Source: Rhyzopertha dominica (Eukaryota > Arthropoda > Insecta > Coleoptera > Bostrichidae). Taken from it: a DNA stretch of 64,000 nucleotides. A program made the position numbers and the translations under genes. Under the pieces are notes generated by a model. That model worked only from the letters and a program-made list of their open reading frames with translations, was not told the origin of the DNA and did not search any database. Every line of letters begins with the position of its first letter. Positions within the stretch are counted from its first letter, which is position 1. This document shows positions 1-11,524 of this stretch, one piece after another. The stretch lies in NCBI GenBank assembly GCA_025024175.1, contig QCXZ01000041.1, positions 36,947,786 to 37,011,785 on the forward strand. Direction: 5' to 3'.

Positions 1-2714
1 TCTAATATATTTTGTTCTGTATTTGGCACTATTTTATGCACTTTATAAATACGGTGGCGGCCAAGCACTGTTAAACCTTGCATGAAACGTGTCGCATCCA
101 TTACCTATTTGTTCTCCGTAAATGTTATTCTTCAACTGCCCATATTTTGTGGAAAGTTAGGCTCTTCAATGTAATAATTAAGTACATAGTCACAAAAAGA
201 AATGCTAAATTAAAGATACAATGAAACCATTTCCATATATAGGGTGATCAGTTAAGGCTGTACAGCCTCTATATTTTAAAAACTAATCGTGCTAGAATCA
301 TGCGGTAAATATTTAAACAAATGTGTCTACACAAATTTCAGCAAAATATAATAAAGTGGGTAACATTTTCCCCTAGGGGCGCATTTCATATAATATAGTA
401 GAGGATCAGTAATATTTCAGAAAAATCTAAGCACAACGTTGGTCTAAAGTACGCACATTAGAACCTCTGTTTACTTGCTTCCTAATTTTGCTTAAAGGTT
501 CTTCGTCTAAGTGCCATAACAACGCCATCATGGAGGATAGAATTTGTATAACTTTAAAGTGAAATAACTTAAGTTTTGATAAAATAAAATTCAACAAACG
601 ATGGCTCTCTTTAAAGCGGTTTTACCGTCTTTGAATTTAATAATTCAAAGTATATTGTGAATGCTTGATAATTGGTTACGCTATTTAAGAAAATCTCATT
701 ATTTTCTATATATCTTAAAAAAAACTATTTCTTCATAGTTTATGATAGCACACTAATCAAGCAAGGTAGATAAGAAAACAAGAAGTAAATATCTTTTTCT
801 ATTTTCAAATTTCATATACAAGGTTAGCCTGTATGAAGTAAATACATAGTAAAATTACACATTTGCTTATAAATGACCATTTTTTACTATTGTTGAGAAA
901 CATATATACACTTTTTGATCATGAGAAAACTTCGGATATATCCCGCTGATCTAAAATGTCTTTCTATTTACAGTATATTTAGAGCTAAGCAGTAGGATGG
1001 TCCTTCATTATAGGTGCAAAAAAATGTTGAAAATTGTCCGTCCAACCCCCCAGTTTTGTACCTTTACTAAAGAAACATTTATTCTAAAAATATGAGATCG
1101 ATTGAACACTGCTAAATGGCGCCGCATCGAGATTAAAGATTTTAAATTTTGCCTAAAACTGAAAGAAAAATGTAAAAAATTGCTGCTTCCATTTGGTTGA
1201 TTTGAATAAAATTTGGTGTAACATTGGAGTATAGGATCAGTAATTCAAGTACTCAAAATATTTCATTCATAAAGTGAATTAAAAATAATAAAATGGAACG
1301 AGGTGATTTTTTGAAACTTTTGCTATATAATTTCTGTCATTTGCCTACAAACAAAAAAAAATTTCACTCGCAGTTTTTTAATTCAGGGTTAAACCAAAAA
1401 TTTTACTTTTATCATGTAACCACGGTTATTATAACCATAATTTGGACCCAAACGAGTTTGCCAGATAAGTTAACTCAAATTTTAATCCTGCATTAAAATA
1501 CCTAGTGTCACCAATTTCAAAGTAACAAAAACTAATCTTATGTGAAGCAAAATTGTCTATAAAGAACACTAATTGCAAAGTTTACTAGTTGAACATTACG
1601 TTAATAGTCTTATCAAATTTTGTGTCAGGCTAATTCAAAACGTTGCATAGCCACCCTCTACAAATTTAAATTTTAGCGCTTGCTATGTTTTTAACTGAGA
1701 GTTCGATTATTGTGTAATTTCAAATAAATGTACCTCGTTCAAAAGGAAATATATAGAATACTTTGTTAGATGTATTATAATCGTGATTTTTTTTTCAAAA
1801 CATTAATGCAAATCAAAAATGTAAGTAAGAATCAATTCAATGTAAAATATCAAGTTTTAGTTATAAATACTTGTTTTTAAATAGAAGGCTGGCAATGATA
1901 ACACAAAATTAAAAATTCAATTAAAAAAACATTTTTTGTTAATCAAGAAATTTTGACCGGGGCCTAGTTTTTATTTTTGTAATTCACTGTATTCAATATT
2001 TAAGTTTAAAAAAATTATCCATTAGGTGGTTATACTAAAATGCAAAAGGACATCAAATTTTATCCAAATATGACGACCGGAAATAGCACTTTTACCTTGT
2101 TTTCTCACATTAAAATAAAATAAAAAGATTTCGACCATTTCACAACATCCAATCGATCTTAAATGTTTAACATAAAAGTTTCTTAGGTAGTGGTACAAAA
2201 CGGTCAAAATTTTAAAGTTAAAAATTAAGGACTACTAAACAGTATGGGAAAATTCTTTGATATTTGCAACCTTATGTAACTTAGTCTCTTTTGACTGTCA
2301 GTTGTTGTCGGTAAATGTAATACTACAAATTCGACACACCTGAGAAAATCATGAAGGCGTAATTTATTAATAAACGTGTGACAATTCACATAAAAATCCA
2401 TTACTATCAAATAACGGGTACACTAACGCAAAGGTAGGCATTTTTTTTAATATTTTTAAAATATATTACATATCACTATAAGATTAAGGAATATAAAGTT
2501 AATTCACTATAGCCCTGAAAATATTGCCATTAGACACAATTGATGCTTAACCATCTTGTAGAATAACATCATATGGACTTAGTCGGTTATAAACCTCGCA
2601 AATAAAGAAGTGAACAAATTAAATGCTTGATATCTTATTTACAACGCATATGGCATTTTCCAGTTAATTTATCCAAAAGCATGACAACAAACTAAATATT
2701 CGTTAAAAATAATA
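1..2714. other. AT-rich intergenic DNA, no gene recognised
   Basis: Low-complexity, AT-rich sequence with stops in all frames. The few short open frames (for example 1293-1496) have no recognisable domain and look like chance. Apart from a possible transposon end at 238-260, nothing structured was seen. Confidence 0.6.
238..260 (+). repeat. Possible DNA-transposon terminus
   Basis: The sequence TATAGGGTGATCAGTTAAGG resembles the end-like sequence TACAGGGTGATTCACTAAGG at 12121. Ends with a GGGTGATTCA-like core are common on insect DNA transposons. No matching inverted partner was found nearby, so this is only a suggestion. Confidence 0.25.
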
Positions 2715-3030
2715 GACGNTCGATAAATGTAATAAATGCTCGGCATAAAATTTTCACGCATGTCAAAATAACAAATACTCTATAAATATCATAGATGCTC
2801 AGTAAATATAATGAATTCTCAGTATAAATTTTGCATGCATGTTAAAATAGTAAACATTAGATAAACATAATAGACACCCGGTAAATCTAACGAATGTACA
2901 GTAACAAAAAAAAAGTTTCCTGAATTATTAAAAATATTCGTTAAATAAATAATAGATTAATTTAAGTAATGCTCTGTACTAGATTCAAATGCTTCCTCAA
3001 TAAGCAATTATAATGCTCGATAAATATTAA
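2715..3030 (+). repeat. Degenerate short tandem repeat cluster
   Basis: A loose repeat of about 25 bp recurs, each unit built from ATGCTCG followed by (G/A)TAAATATAAT-like sequence, for example around 2720, 2780, 2805, 2865 and 3010. Copies are diverged. The same motif recurs in reverse complement at 3538-3800, which suggests one old element with opposing arrays. Confidence 0.4.
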
Positions 3031-3537
3031 ACTGAAAAATGATTGTGAGAGAATAGGTACTTGCCTTCAATAAAAATGGCCTCTCCATCAACTTTTAAGT
3101 AGTACCTGTACAACACTTTTAAACATTACTGTAGGTATGTACCTACAATATTTTCAGTGAAAATATTTTTATTTTTTTTAAGTGAAACAAAATAAACATT
3201 TAATTGAGCAAGCAAACAGACATATTTTTTGGTAGCTGTTTACATAATTGGAAAACAAAATGCACTCGCAATAAAGAACTTAAACTATTGCTTGGTAGGT
3301 CCACTAACAAGATTTCAATCTGAAATGAAAGTGGCATATGTATAACATACAGGGAATTATTAACCAGTCACTTACCTATTGACCACACGGTATCTTTTTT
3401 CCAATTGGAATTGTTTTTGATTTTTGCCCGGAACAGAATAAAGGATTAGCCGCGACATGCGGCTATTTATTAGTGATGCAATATAATGGATTTCAAATTG
3501 TTATAATATGCAAATTTGATTTAACAGTAAACTTGAG

Positions 3538-3800
3538 TAGTCGAGCATTTATATTTTTTTTCTAATTCATTGCGGAAAAATGCTAAATTTAATGCAATAG
3601 TGAACGTAAATTATCGAGCAATTACATATTTTTATAGTGCAAATTTCAGTAAAATGCCCACCAGAGCTTAGCGTGCAAATAGGATATTTTATATTGTGAT
3701 TTTATAAAAAGTATGTGGTATTTTTTATTATTTTATTCTGCATTTTTATTTTTTTTATTGAGCATTTAGTATTTTCTCAACCTGCAAACTGCATTAAGTT
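3538..3800 (-). repeat. Inverted counterpart of the 2715-3030 repeat cluster
   Basis: Reverse-complement copies of the 2715-3030 motif occur here: CGAGCATTTATATT near 3542, ATCGAGCAATTA near 3617, GAGCATTTAGTATT near 3760 and ACCGGGCATTAA near 3800. The two clusters face each other across about 500 bp, like subterminal motif arrays of a decayed DNA element. Identity is unknown. Confidence 0.35.
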
Positions 3801-4108
3801 ACCGGGCATTAATTACAACCCAATAAAAAATAAAGAAGCTATCGCAGCTTTGACAACATAGCGATGGTTCCAAAGTTCGCCTAAAATTCGTGCAAGCAAA
3901 ACAAAATTTGGATTACCCGAAAACATCTAATACCATACAGACCCTTACTAAAGGTAAAGATTTTTATCTGGTGGTCCAGGATGGTACGGGCGGATAATTC
4001 CCTAATGCCCTATCTTGCAACCGCAATAAAAAGTGCTTTAATGTCTCTTACAGGTAGCTAATCCTTTAAATATTGTTATACCTGTTAATGTTTTGGCGGG
4101 GTAGAATT

Positions 4109-4141
4109 TATAAAAGGGGTATTGATGGGACAGTAACTTCA
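4109..4141 (+). promoter_or_regulatory. Candidate core promoter (TATA box and initiator)
   Basis: TATAAAAGGGG begins at 4109, and an initiator-like TTCATTT places a transcription start A at 4141, 32 bp from the first T of the TATA box. This is normal spacing for arthropod RNA polymerase II promoters. A strong splice donor follows at 4251. The next gene on this strand is the SIAH-like locus, whose first coding exons are preceded by acceptors, so this is the best candidate for its promoter. That link is inferred. Confidence 0.45.
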
Positions 4142-4250
4142 TTTGTGTATATTTCGTCTGAGATATCGTGCGACTGTATTTTGCTCCAGGTTCTCGACAT
4201 TTCCTAACGCAAGTTTAAGTGTGTTATAGTGGTTTGTGAAATCAGAACAG
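4141..4250 (+). other. Candidate 5' non-coding exon
   Basis: About 110 nt between the predicted start site and a consensus donor, AACAG/GTGAGT, at 4250/4251. It has no long open frame, as expected for a leader exon. Splicing to the acceptors at 7555 or 8726 would join it directly to the RING exons, because each acceptor lies one base upstream of the ATG. RNA evidence is not available here. Confidence 0.35.
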
Positions 4251-7200
4251 GTGAGTTAATTTTATTTTTTACTAATGTGGATTGTTAGTTTGTAAATTAT
4301 ATTTGTACTATGTGGTTCAGAAAAGTCTTGGCGAAGGCAACCTGTGGAAATACAACAACTGAAGTAACAAATTTGTAGTGTGTTATTCTAGACAAATGTC
4401 TAGAGTATTTCTGTGAGAAACAAACAACACAAATTTATTTATTTTAGTTTTAAAATATCTAGTAAGTATACTGTTTTAGATGACTGGAAGGGGGTAACAT
4501 GTAATAACCTTGATGAACAGAATACATTTTTTGTGTTGATTGTACTAAATTTTGATTGCCAGTGCCAGTTGAAAGCTTAATAATTTGCTAAAAACCGTCA
4601 ATATATATTTGCATTTGTGTCACTCGCGGTGAATGGCCTGAATTAGACGCATTTGGCCAAAGCACAGGACTTTTTTTAACACATTTGTTTTTGGAAGTGC
4701 ATATATTCAATAATATCGCCAACCTTGCATTCTTTGTTTTAAATAAAACAACTTGCATATTTTAAATTTTTACAAAACAATGTGCCTGGAATTTAAACAG
4801 TTGAACAGGATATATTGTTAACCCTGCGATATCATACGAGGTTGCAGTTTACACCATTGCTTTTAGGATAAGGTTGCGTATGTTTCTCATTTTCTCACAT
4901 GTATTGAATTGGTGTACCGAGTAATTATCGCCCAAGTATCGTATTAGATTTCCTTTTTGGACATAAAAGACAGAGAAAGTGTTCTGTTCACTAGACTTTT
5001 TGAGTAACAAACAATTAAAGCTTATTCAGAATAGTGTCGGTTTTTTAGCCTTGATAGACACATATGTTTAAAACTTGATTCACCCCTTCAAAAGCTCTTT
5101 TTATAGATACCCTAAATCCAGAACACTATTATGACCATTTTATTATGTCAAATAAATAAATCACAAACTAGTCGATTCGGTAAGTCTTTGACAAAAAGGT
5201 TGACATTATGATTCTAAAATTTGGTTCAGGCCTGGATCTTGATAAGTTAGCCACTATTTACGTTATCTCAATTTGTCTCTAATGCAATCTTTGACAAATT
5301 TGACATTAATAATTGTGCTCATTTGTTTTAGTTGTCAAAGTTGCTTTATGCAGCTATGTATTTTTAAATATCAAACAAATATGTAGAAAACATTAATTCA
5401 AAAAATTATAGGTAAATCGGTTTGGCAAGTAAACTAATGACATTTTCTAATTTAAGCCGTAAAAATGATTTTTCTGCACATCATATTTCGTTTACAAACC
5501 TTTTGATTACCCAACAATTCCCAATTACAGAATTGGAATTAGGCTGGAATTTTTTAATCTGAAAAATCCCCTCCCCGAATTATAATTTTTGATTACGTTA
5601 AGGTTTGAGTAGAAGGTTTGGATAAAATTCGAAAAAAATTTTTCAACGATGCTACCAACTGTTTATTTTAACAATAAGAAATTAATGTGGGGGAAGACTT
5701 TAGTTTAGCTGCGTACTGTATGTGTTGAGTGAAGGTGAAATATTGCCAGGTTCCCATTTAATAAAATCAAGTTATCCAAGTATAAAATTTTTTTGCATAA
5801 AATACTATATCAGATTTAGGAGAAGTGAAATAAAAACGTATACATATTCTAAAAACAAATGTGGAAAACTAAATTTCATAACTTGCATAGTTAAGACAGC
5901 ATTGAACAGTTTAATTGTATATAAAAAATATAGGTATAAGGTAACGAATGGGCCATACGTTAAAAAAAATAAACCAAGTTACCTTAACACAATTTGCCTC
6001 TTTACCAAGCCTTTCAAATTATTATCATTTATATCGTTTCTTTCAACTGCTCTTTCGCATTTTAAGATTCAAATGTAGTTCAGAGGTATACATAATAATT
6101 ATTCNAAATATGGCATGGTATTTACATTTTGACTAAATCGAAGAACACACTCAGGACGCTTCTTTATTATTTTGTTTTTTCAATATTTTTGTAGAACAAA
6201 TAATTATAAAACATTTGAATATTTTCCTAAAATCTAGTGTATTTATTTGTCGTGTTTGGTCGTTTTTAAGAAAAATCGATTTAAATTTAACCCTGCACGT
6301 TAAATAAAATCTAAGGTACATGTAATCTAGTAAGATTAAAGATATTAATTTGGCAGTTAATTCATATTAATTATATAATTAAAATCTAACATAAAGAGTA
6401 AAACCTTATTAAGTAACAGCACAAAATACAATATGAAGCGCAATTATATTAATCATAAAGAACAATATCAATAACCATATTAATGCATAAACGAATTATT
6501 GACACCTTTTAAATAAACAAGTAGGTATTTATTAATGCGTTAATATGGTTATTGTTATTGTTTAATTATTATTATTAATATTGCTCTTCGTATTGCACTT
6601 TGTGCGGTTACTGTATAAAATTGTACTGTTTTATATTGGGTTTTATTTAATTCACGCGAATTAGACAGTCAAATTAATAAAATATGCTTATTAAATTAGA
6701 AGTTTTATGTTTTATTTCAACTTGCAATGATATATTTAAATCTTTTTTTATTTAAAAACCGATCGTTTTAACGGCACATGACATGTAATACCTTTTTTAA
6801 AGTAAATCTAATAGTTTTTGAGGAACGAAAACGTTTTATAATTATTTATCCTATACGAAAAGATATTGCAAGAGGAAAATAATAAAGGATCGCCCTGAGC
6901 GCCCCCTGTGATTTATTGAAATTGCAAATGCACTATCTCAATTCGACCAATTCAATATACCACAGTACTAAATTAAATAAGATATTTAAAAAATTTAAGA
7001 GCTGTCGAAAAAAATTAATAGAGAAAAATAACTTTGAAGAGCTATAACTTGGCATGAAGACAAAATTGCTTTGACGTAAGTTGGTTTATTTTGATCTAAA
7101 GCAACTACTGCTAATGTATGGTCCATTCATTACTGGACACTCTGTATATCAGAAACCGTTTACATTGAACTTAAGCTACTCATGATTCTTATGTTGCCAT

Positions 7201-7555
7201 TGTCAAAAACATAAGAAATACTACTATTCTGATGCTTCTAAAAAGACACTTCCGAAGCCTTATGCTTAAGTTCCATTTTAGCATGAGGGTAGACCTTTCC
7301 ATAGGTATATGACGGCAATTAGATTTTTATCGTTATTATCGTGAGATAATCTTCCTTTGCGGATATTGTTTGGATATTGATCCATTCCCGTTTGTGCCCA
7401 AAGACATAAAAAGTTTCAACACTTTTGTAAAGTACTCTTATACCCATTATTTAAAACTTTCCGAACCACGGTACAAAAAGAAAATAAAAAGGTATTTGAA
7501 TTAAACAAAATTTAGTTCAAACTAAATATTCAATACTCTTGGAATTTTATTTCAG
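4251..7555 (+). other. Likely first intron of the SIAH-like gene, or intergenic
   Basis: It runs from the GTGAGT donor to a TTATTTCAG acceptor. The sequence is AT-rich with no credible coding region. The open frame at 5722-6078 has no recognisable domain and low-complexity composition. It contains an inverted-repeat element at about 6285-6730, and a stretch at 7020-7155 whose last bases (GGACACTCTGTATA) resemble a DNA-transposon end. Confidence 0.4.
6285..6730. repeat. Foldback (long imperfect inverted repeat) element
   Basis: The left arm (about 6285-6500) and right arm (about 6530-6730) are imperfect reverse complements. Examples are CAATAACCATATTAATGC at 6469 against GCGTTAATATGGTTATTG at 6537, and AGTAACAGCACAAAATACAA near 6413 against the GCACTTTGTGCGGTTACT region near 6594. 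This is a MITE-like foldback structure. No target duplication was identified. Confidence 0.5.
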
Positions 7556-7556
7556 G

Positions 7557-7921
7557 ATGGCTGATATGAATGAAGCAATTCGTGAAGAATTTCAGTGCAA
7601 AGTGTGCCTAGACTATATGCACCCTCCCATCAGACAATGTGCAATAGGACATTCATTTTGTAACTCGTGCTTCAAACGAGTGTCGAATTGTCCCTTGTGC
7701 CGAGGAGCCCTCACCGATACACGCAGCCGTGTACTGGAAAGCATACACGACAAGATCCTGTTTCCTTGCTCCAATGCATCTATAGGATGTGAACAGCAGA
7801 TCCGAGGTGATTCAATAGCTGACCACATGATGCGCTGTTCTACATGGATACCTTGCCCGATCAGTATGTGCGAAGGATGTACTTGGACTGAACCAGTGAT
7901 GAATTTCTACGATCACTGCAT
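7557..7921 (+). CDS. SIAH/Sina-like E3 ubiquitin ligase, RING exon copy A
   Basis: It encodes about 122 residues starting MADMNEAIREEF. A C3HC4 RING lies near residues 16-50 (CKVC, CAIGHSFCNSC, CPLC), followed by the first part of a SIAH-type zinc finger (CSNASIGC, HMMRC, CEGC). The exon opens after the acceptor TTATTTCAG (7547-7555) and ends at donor AT/GTAAGT. SIAH proteins bind substrates and E2 enzymes and promote proteasomal degradation in the cytoplasm. The last zinc-finger histidine is missing here but is supplied by the exon at 11101 (SIH), which supports splicing across 3.2 kb. Products are more diverged than canonical Sina, so this is probably a lineage-specific paralogue. Confidence 0.8.
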
Positions 7922-8726
7922 GTAAGTACACCCATCCCTGAAATACATAATTGGGTTGGTTTATAAAAGAGGGTAATGGTTTTTCTCTAGGATGTGGCCG
8001 TATGTTTAGCACTGACAGCTAGGTTCGTATTTACTGCTACTCTTCATTCTCCAGCAAATTAGTGTCTAGATTGTCTGGCTGGTAACGCCTCCCTAAAATA
8101 GTCTCATGAGATGCATGATTCTCTAGCTGTTCTTATTTTTGAATGGGCGTAATAATCAAGCACATGGTAGCAACAACCTGATGATATTACTGTTGTACAC
8201 TTTTCATTGTTTGGGTTTGCCAGTTCAAAGCAGGACCTTACGAAATCTATTGTTTCTTTAATATTTCTCAGTTCAAGTCAGCATTTGTTCCTTTCAGTGC
8301 TCTGATTTCCTGCTGTATTAACTTTTTGCACTTTGGTTCGGTATTGATCTGGATTATCCCCGTTTGATTTCTTCTTTTAAAAGCTAATGTATTGGGCTAT
8401 TTGGAGCAGTATTTTTGTACATCCTTATAAATGTAGTGTATTTGTTCCCAGCTGTAACAAGATACTTCGTACTTGGCGTAGTACTTCCATCGGGTAGGTG
8501 ACTTAAATAATATGCATCAGTTTTCAATTTGTAAAATAAGATAAGTCCACTTGTTCGATTCTCGCTTGTGCCGAAAGACATAAAAGGCTTCCACATGCTG
8601 TTTTGTCAAGTCTATTATATCAATTATTTAAAATTTTCTTAACCACATTACAAAATAAAAGTTATTTGAATTAAACAAAATTTAGTTCGAAAAGAAATAT
8701 TCATTACTCTTGACACTTTATTTCAG
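7922..8726 (+). other. Non-coding sequence between the two RING exons
   Basis: Flank sequence of the duplication, with a donor at its left end and a polypyrimidine-rich acceptor at its right end. No Sina-domain exon or other coding sequence lies between the two RING exons, so copy A must use the distant exon at 11101 or be non-functional. Confidence 0.6.
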
Positions 8727-8727
8727 G

Positions 8728-9095
8728 ATGGTCAACATGAATGAAGCAATGCGTGAGGAATTTCAGTGCAAAGTGTGCTTAGACTATATGCACCCTCCCA
8801 TCAGACAGTGTGCAATAGGTCATTCATTTTGTAACTCGTGTTTCNAACGAGTGTCGAAATGTCCCATGTGCCGAGGAGCCCTCACCGATACGCGCAGCCG
8901 TGTACTGGAAAGCATACATGACAAGATCATGTTTCCGTGCTCCAATGCTTCTATAGGATGCGAACAGCCGATCCGAGGTGATTCAATAACGAACCACATT
9001 ATGCGCTGTCCGACTACATGGATACCTTGCCTAATCAGTATGTGCGATGGATGTACGTGGACTGGACCTGTGGTGGATTTCTACGATCACTGCAT
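8728..9095 (+). CDS. SIAH/Sina-like E3 ubiquitin ligase, RING exon copy B
   Basis: About 122 residues, starting MVNMNEAMREEF, very close to copy A. The RING cysteines and histidine are all kept (CKVC, CAIGHSFCNSC, CPMC), with the same partial SIAH zinc finger. One ambiguous base falls just after the CNSCF motif. The acceptor ends at 8726 and the donor is at 9095/9096, in the same phase as copy A, so either exon can join the 11101 exon in frame. Most differences lie in the zinc-finger region. This may be an alternative first coding exon, or the main one with copy A as a relic. Confidence 0.8.
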
Positions 9096-11100
9096 GTAAG
9101 TATACCCATTCTTGAATAATAAGGTTGGTCTGGTCAAGTTGTGGAAGTGCTTTTAGCGCAGATAGCTAGGTTCGTATTAGCTGTTGCCTTTCCCCTCTTC
9201 AGCAAATTGTAGTGTCGAACAAAGCAGGATCTTGTGAAATCTATAGTTTTTTTAGTATTTATCAGTTTAAGTCAGCATATGTTCTTCCTTTTAGTGCTCT
9301 AATATCCCAATGTATTGTTTTCGCTGATGCGAATTGATCTGAATTATCTCCGTGATTTCTTCTTTCCGAAGCAAACGCATCGGACTTATTATATGGAGCA
9401 GTATTTTTGTATATCCGTATAAATGTAGTGTAGGTGTTTCCAGCTGTAACTAGATATTTCGTACTTAGCGGCCACCATATAGAATTTGGATTTTGTCCTC
9501 ATCGTTTATGGTCACTTTTAGTCACCCATTGCCAAAAAGTATTTTCTTGGATAACGTAAATTCTTGCATTGTTAAATTTCTTGTCAAAACTGAAGGCTAC
9601 TTGGATGACAACACATGTGTTCCATTTTGCATCCATTTAGCCATGTTTCTTTTTAAATTTTGACGTTTTCAGTGCACTGATAAAAACCTCCAGAGTAAAG
9701 AAATATAAAAAGATGCGGTTTACAACTATAGAGAAGGCACGAAAAGATTTTTAAATATTTTAGAAATCATTCTAAATTTACTGAAAAGTTCTTCCTAATA
9801 AGAGAGTTTAAATTTCGCGCCAGTTTTGCTTGGTTATTTTCAGTTGTTTTCACCTGTCTGTTAAGTCGCCAGTTCCTACTAATCAGAGAACGATTCTTAA
9901 TAAACCTTTTATTTGCAACACTCCTGCAAAAGACGAAAAATGCATTTCCTAATGCCCTATTTTTATGTCCTCATATAGTTACTACCAGTTTCTATTGAAC
10001 TTTTACGTACACTACACAAAATGTTGTTTAGCAGTTGAAGAGCTTCTTTGCCTTTTTACCCATTGGGTGTAAAGGTGTGGAGTATATCACACTTACTACC
10101 TTTTTTGTACACTTTTCTTTTCACTTGTTGTCCTTGTCTTGTGTGGTCTTTCTCTTCTTTTTCTTTCTTGTACTTTTGCCTTCCATACTCTACTTCCATA
10201 CAGTGTCTCAAACAATTTTAGTTTATTTTTTTCTAAAGTTTGTTTAATCGACACCATTTGCAGTTTTGATTTTGCCGTTTCTTATTCTGTTTATTATAGA
10301 TATCCCTTTGACATATCTTAATACCTATTTTATTTCGCTTAACACCAAACTTTCACCTCTCTATGTTAATATTAGCCTACAATAGCCGTCTATACCACCA
10401 CATTTCCTTTTTACTTATGACTTTTATTGCACTGTTGATTCATTCATTTATTTCTTCACCATTTTTCCATTGCTTTACATTATATCTAGTGTGTGTTTGA
10501 ACCTTTCAACATTTGCTTTCCGTTTATTATTATCTCTACAATTTTTTCCACCTTTCATATAATGCAAAATGCTACATAATTTTTATCTCCTCTATGATTG
10601 AGCCAATAGTATGGTTTATACTTCAGTTCAATACAGCTCTTTTTTCTTTACAAGTATTCTCAACAAATTTTTTACGTCAAACGTGTTTCGCTCGTTCAAT
10701 ACAAGAATAGCATTTATAGTTTTGTTGTTTCTGATCCCCTATCCTTTAGGTCATAGCATTTATTACCTTTTCTGACCCCAAAGAGCGTCTCAGAAACATT
10801 GATGTTAATATATTTGCATACTTCTTAGGGAGCATTTTATTTATCATTCAAGAGTGAATATTCAGCGATATTAGTATTGCGATTTTTGCTCCATCTTGAC
10901 TGAGGACCATCATTATATTGATCAAGTAAGCAAACCGTATTATATTATACGGATTTAAATTCGACATATCAGGACGTGTGTCAAGATGAAGTCAATTTTG
11001 ACAAAAACTTGGTGGCTTTGCTTTTGTAAATCATGCTTCTATTATTATTAATGTTATTATTATTATTCGAGTACTAATCCTATTTTGCCTTCTTTTCCAG
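9096..11100 (+). other. Intron between RING exon B and the Sina-domain exon
   Basis: It runs from donor GTAAGT to acceptor TTCTTTTCCAG. It is AT-rich and pyrimidine-rich around 10080-10700, with only chance open frames. TTA/TTATTA simple sequence occurs near 11041-11068. No other gene was seen. Confidence 0.65.
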
Positions 11101-11524
11101 CTCTATCCATCAACAGCAAGTGATGGATTTCCCCAACACTCTAACGCTGAGCAACATGTTTGAAGATAAGAGCGTTCCACATGGGGAAGCAGTTTACCAT
11201 CTTGTGGAAGAAGACTCCAGACTGTTCATCTCGACTTGGCGAATTAACTCCAACATGGACTTACTCTTCCACTCCTTATTTTATGTAGGTCCTCAAGAAC
11301 ATGCCGGAAAGTTCTACTATGACCTCACCGTATACGCAGAAGGTCATCCCGGGCGCAGTGCGATTAGAATAAGTGCCCAGTGCATGCCAATACACGACTG
11401 GCGTTTGACTCAGTTCTGGAGCAACTCCATCCCAATCCAACTCTCAATGGTGAGGCACTGCATTGGAGAAAAAGGACTGGAACACCGCATCAGCGTTAGT
11501 GCAAGTGCAATGGCGGAGTTTTAA
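11101..11524 (+). CDS. SIAH/Sina-like protein, C-terminal Sina (TRAF-like) exon
   Basis: The exon begins directly after the TTTTCCAG acceptor and continues in frame from either RING exon, coding about 141 residues to a TAA. The split codon AT/C completes the zinc finger with a histidine a few residues in (SIHQQQ). The remainder matches the length and position of the Sina substrate-binding domain, ending ISVSASAMAEF. In Sina proteins this domain dimerises and binds degron peptides. Full length would be about 263 residues, near the family norm of about 280. Sequence divergence from Sina is high, so substrates cannot be predicted. Confidence 0.75.

Larger units (their letters stand above)
7373..9475 (+). 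repeat. Tandem duplication of a RING exon and its flanks
   Basis: Two diverged copies of about 1 kb, roughly 7373-8487 and 8553-9475, each hold a RING exon and alignable non-coding flanks. Shared anchors include GACATAAAA upstream of both exons (about 7405 and 8578), GAGCAGTATTTTTGTA at 8404 and 9394, and the AAACAAAATTTAGTTC stretch just before each acceptor. Coding parts are far more similar than flanks, which suggests selection on the protein. Exact breakpoints need a dot plot. Confidence 0.7.

Noticed and set aside
3450..3472. Perfect small hairpin TAGCCGC-GACAT-GCGGCTA
   Set aside because: A 7-bp stem alone is too weak to name as an RNA or terminator in animal DNA, and nothing around it supports a function.
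5722..6136. Open frames of 118 and 62 codons
   Set aside because: Low-complexity, AT-driven composition, no domain, and overlapping frames in the same stretch. They lie in the presumed intron.
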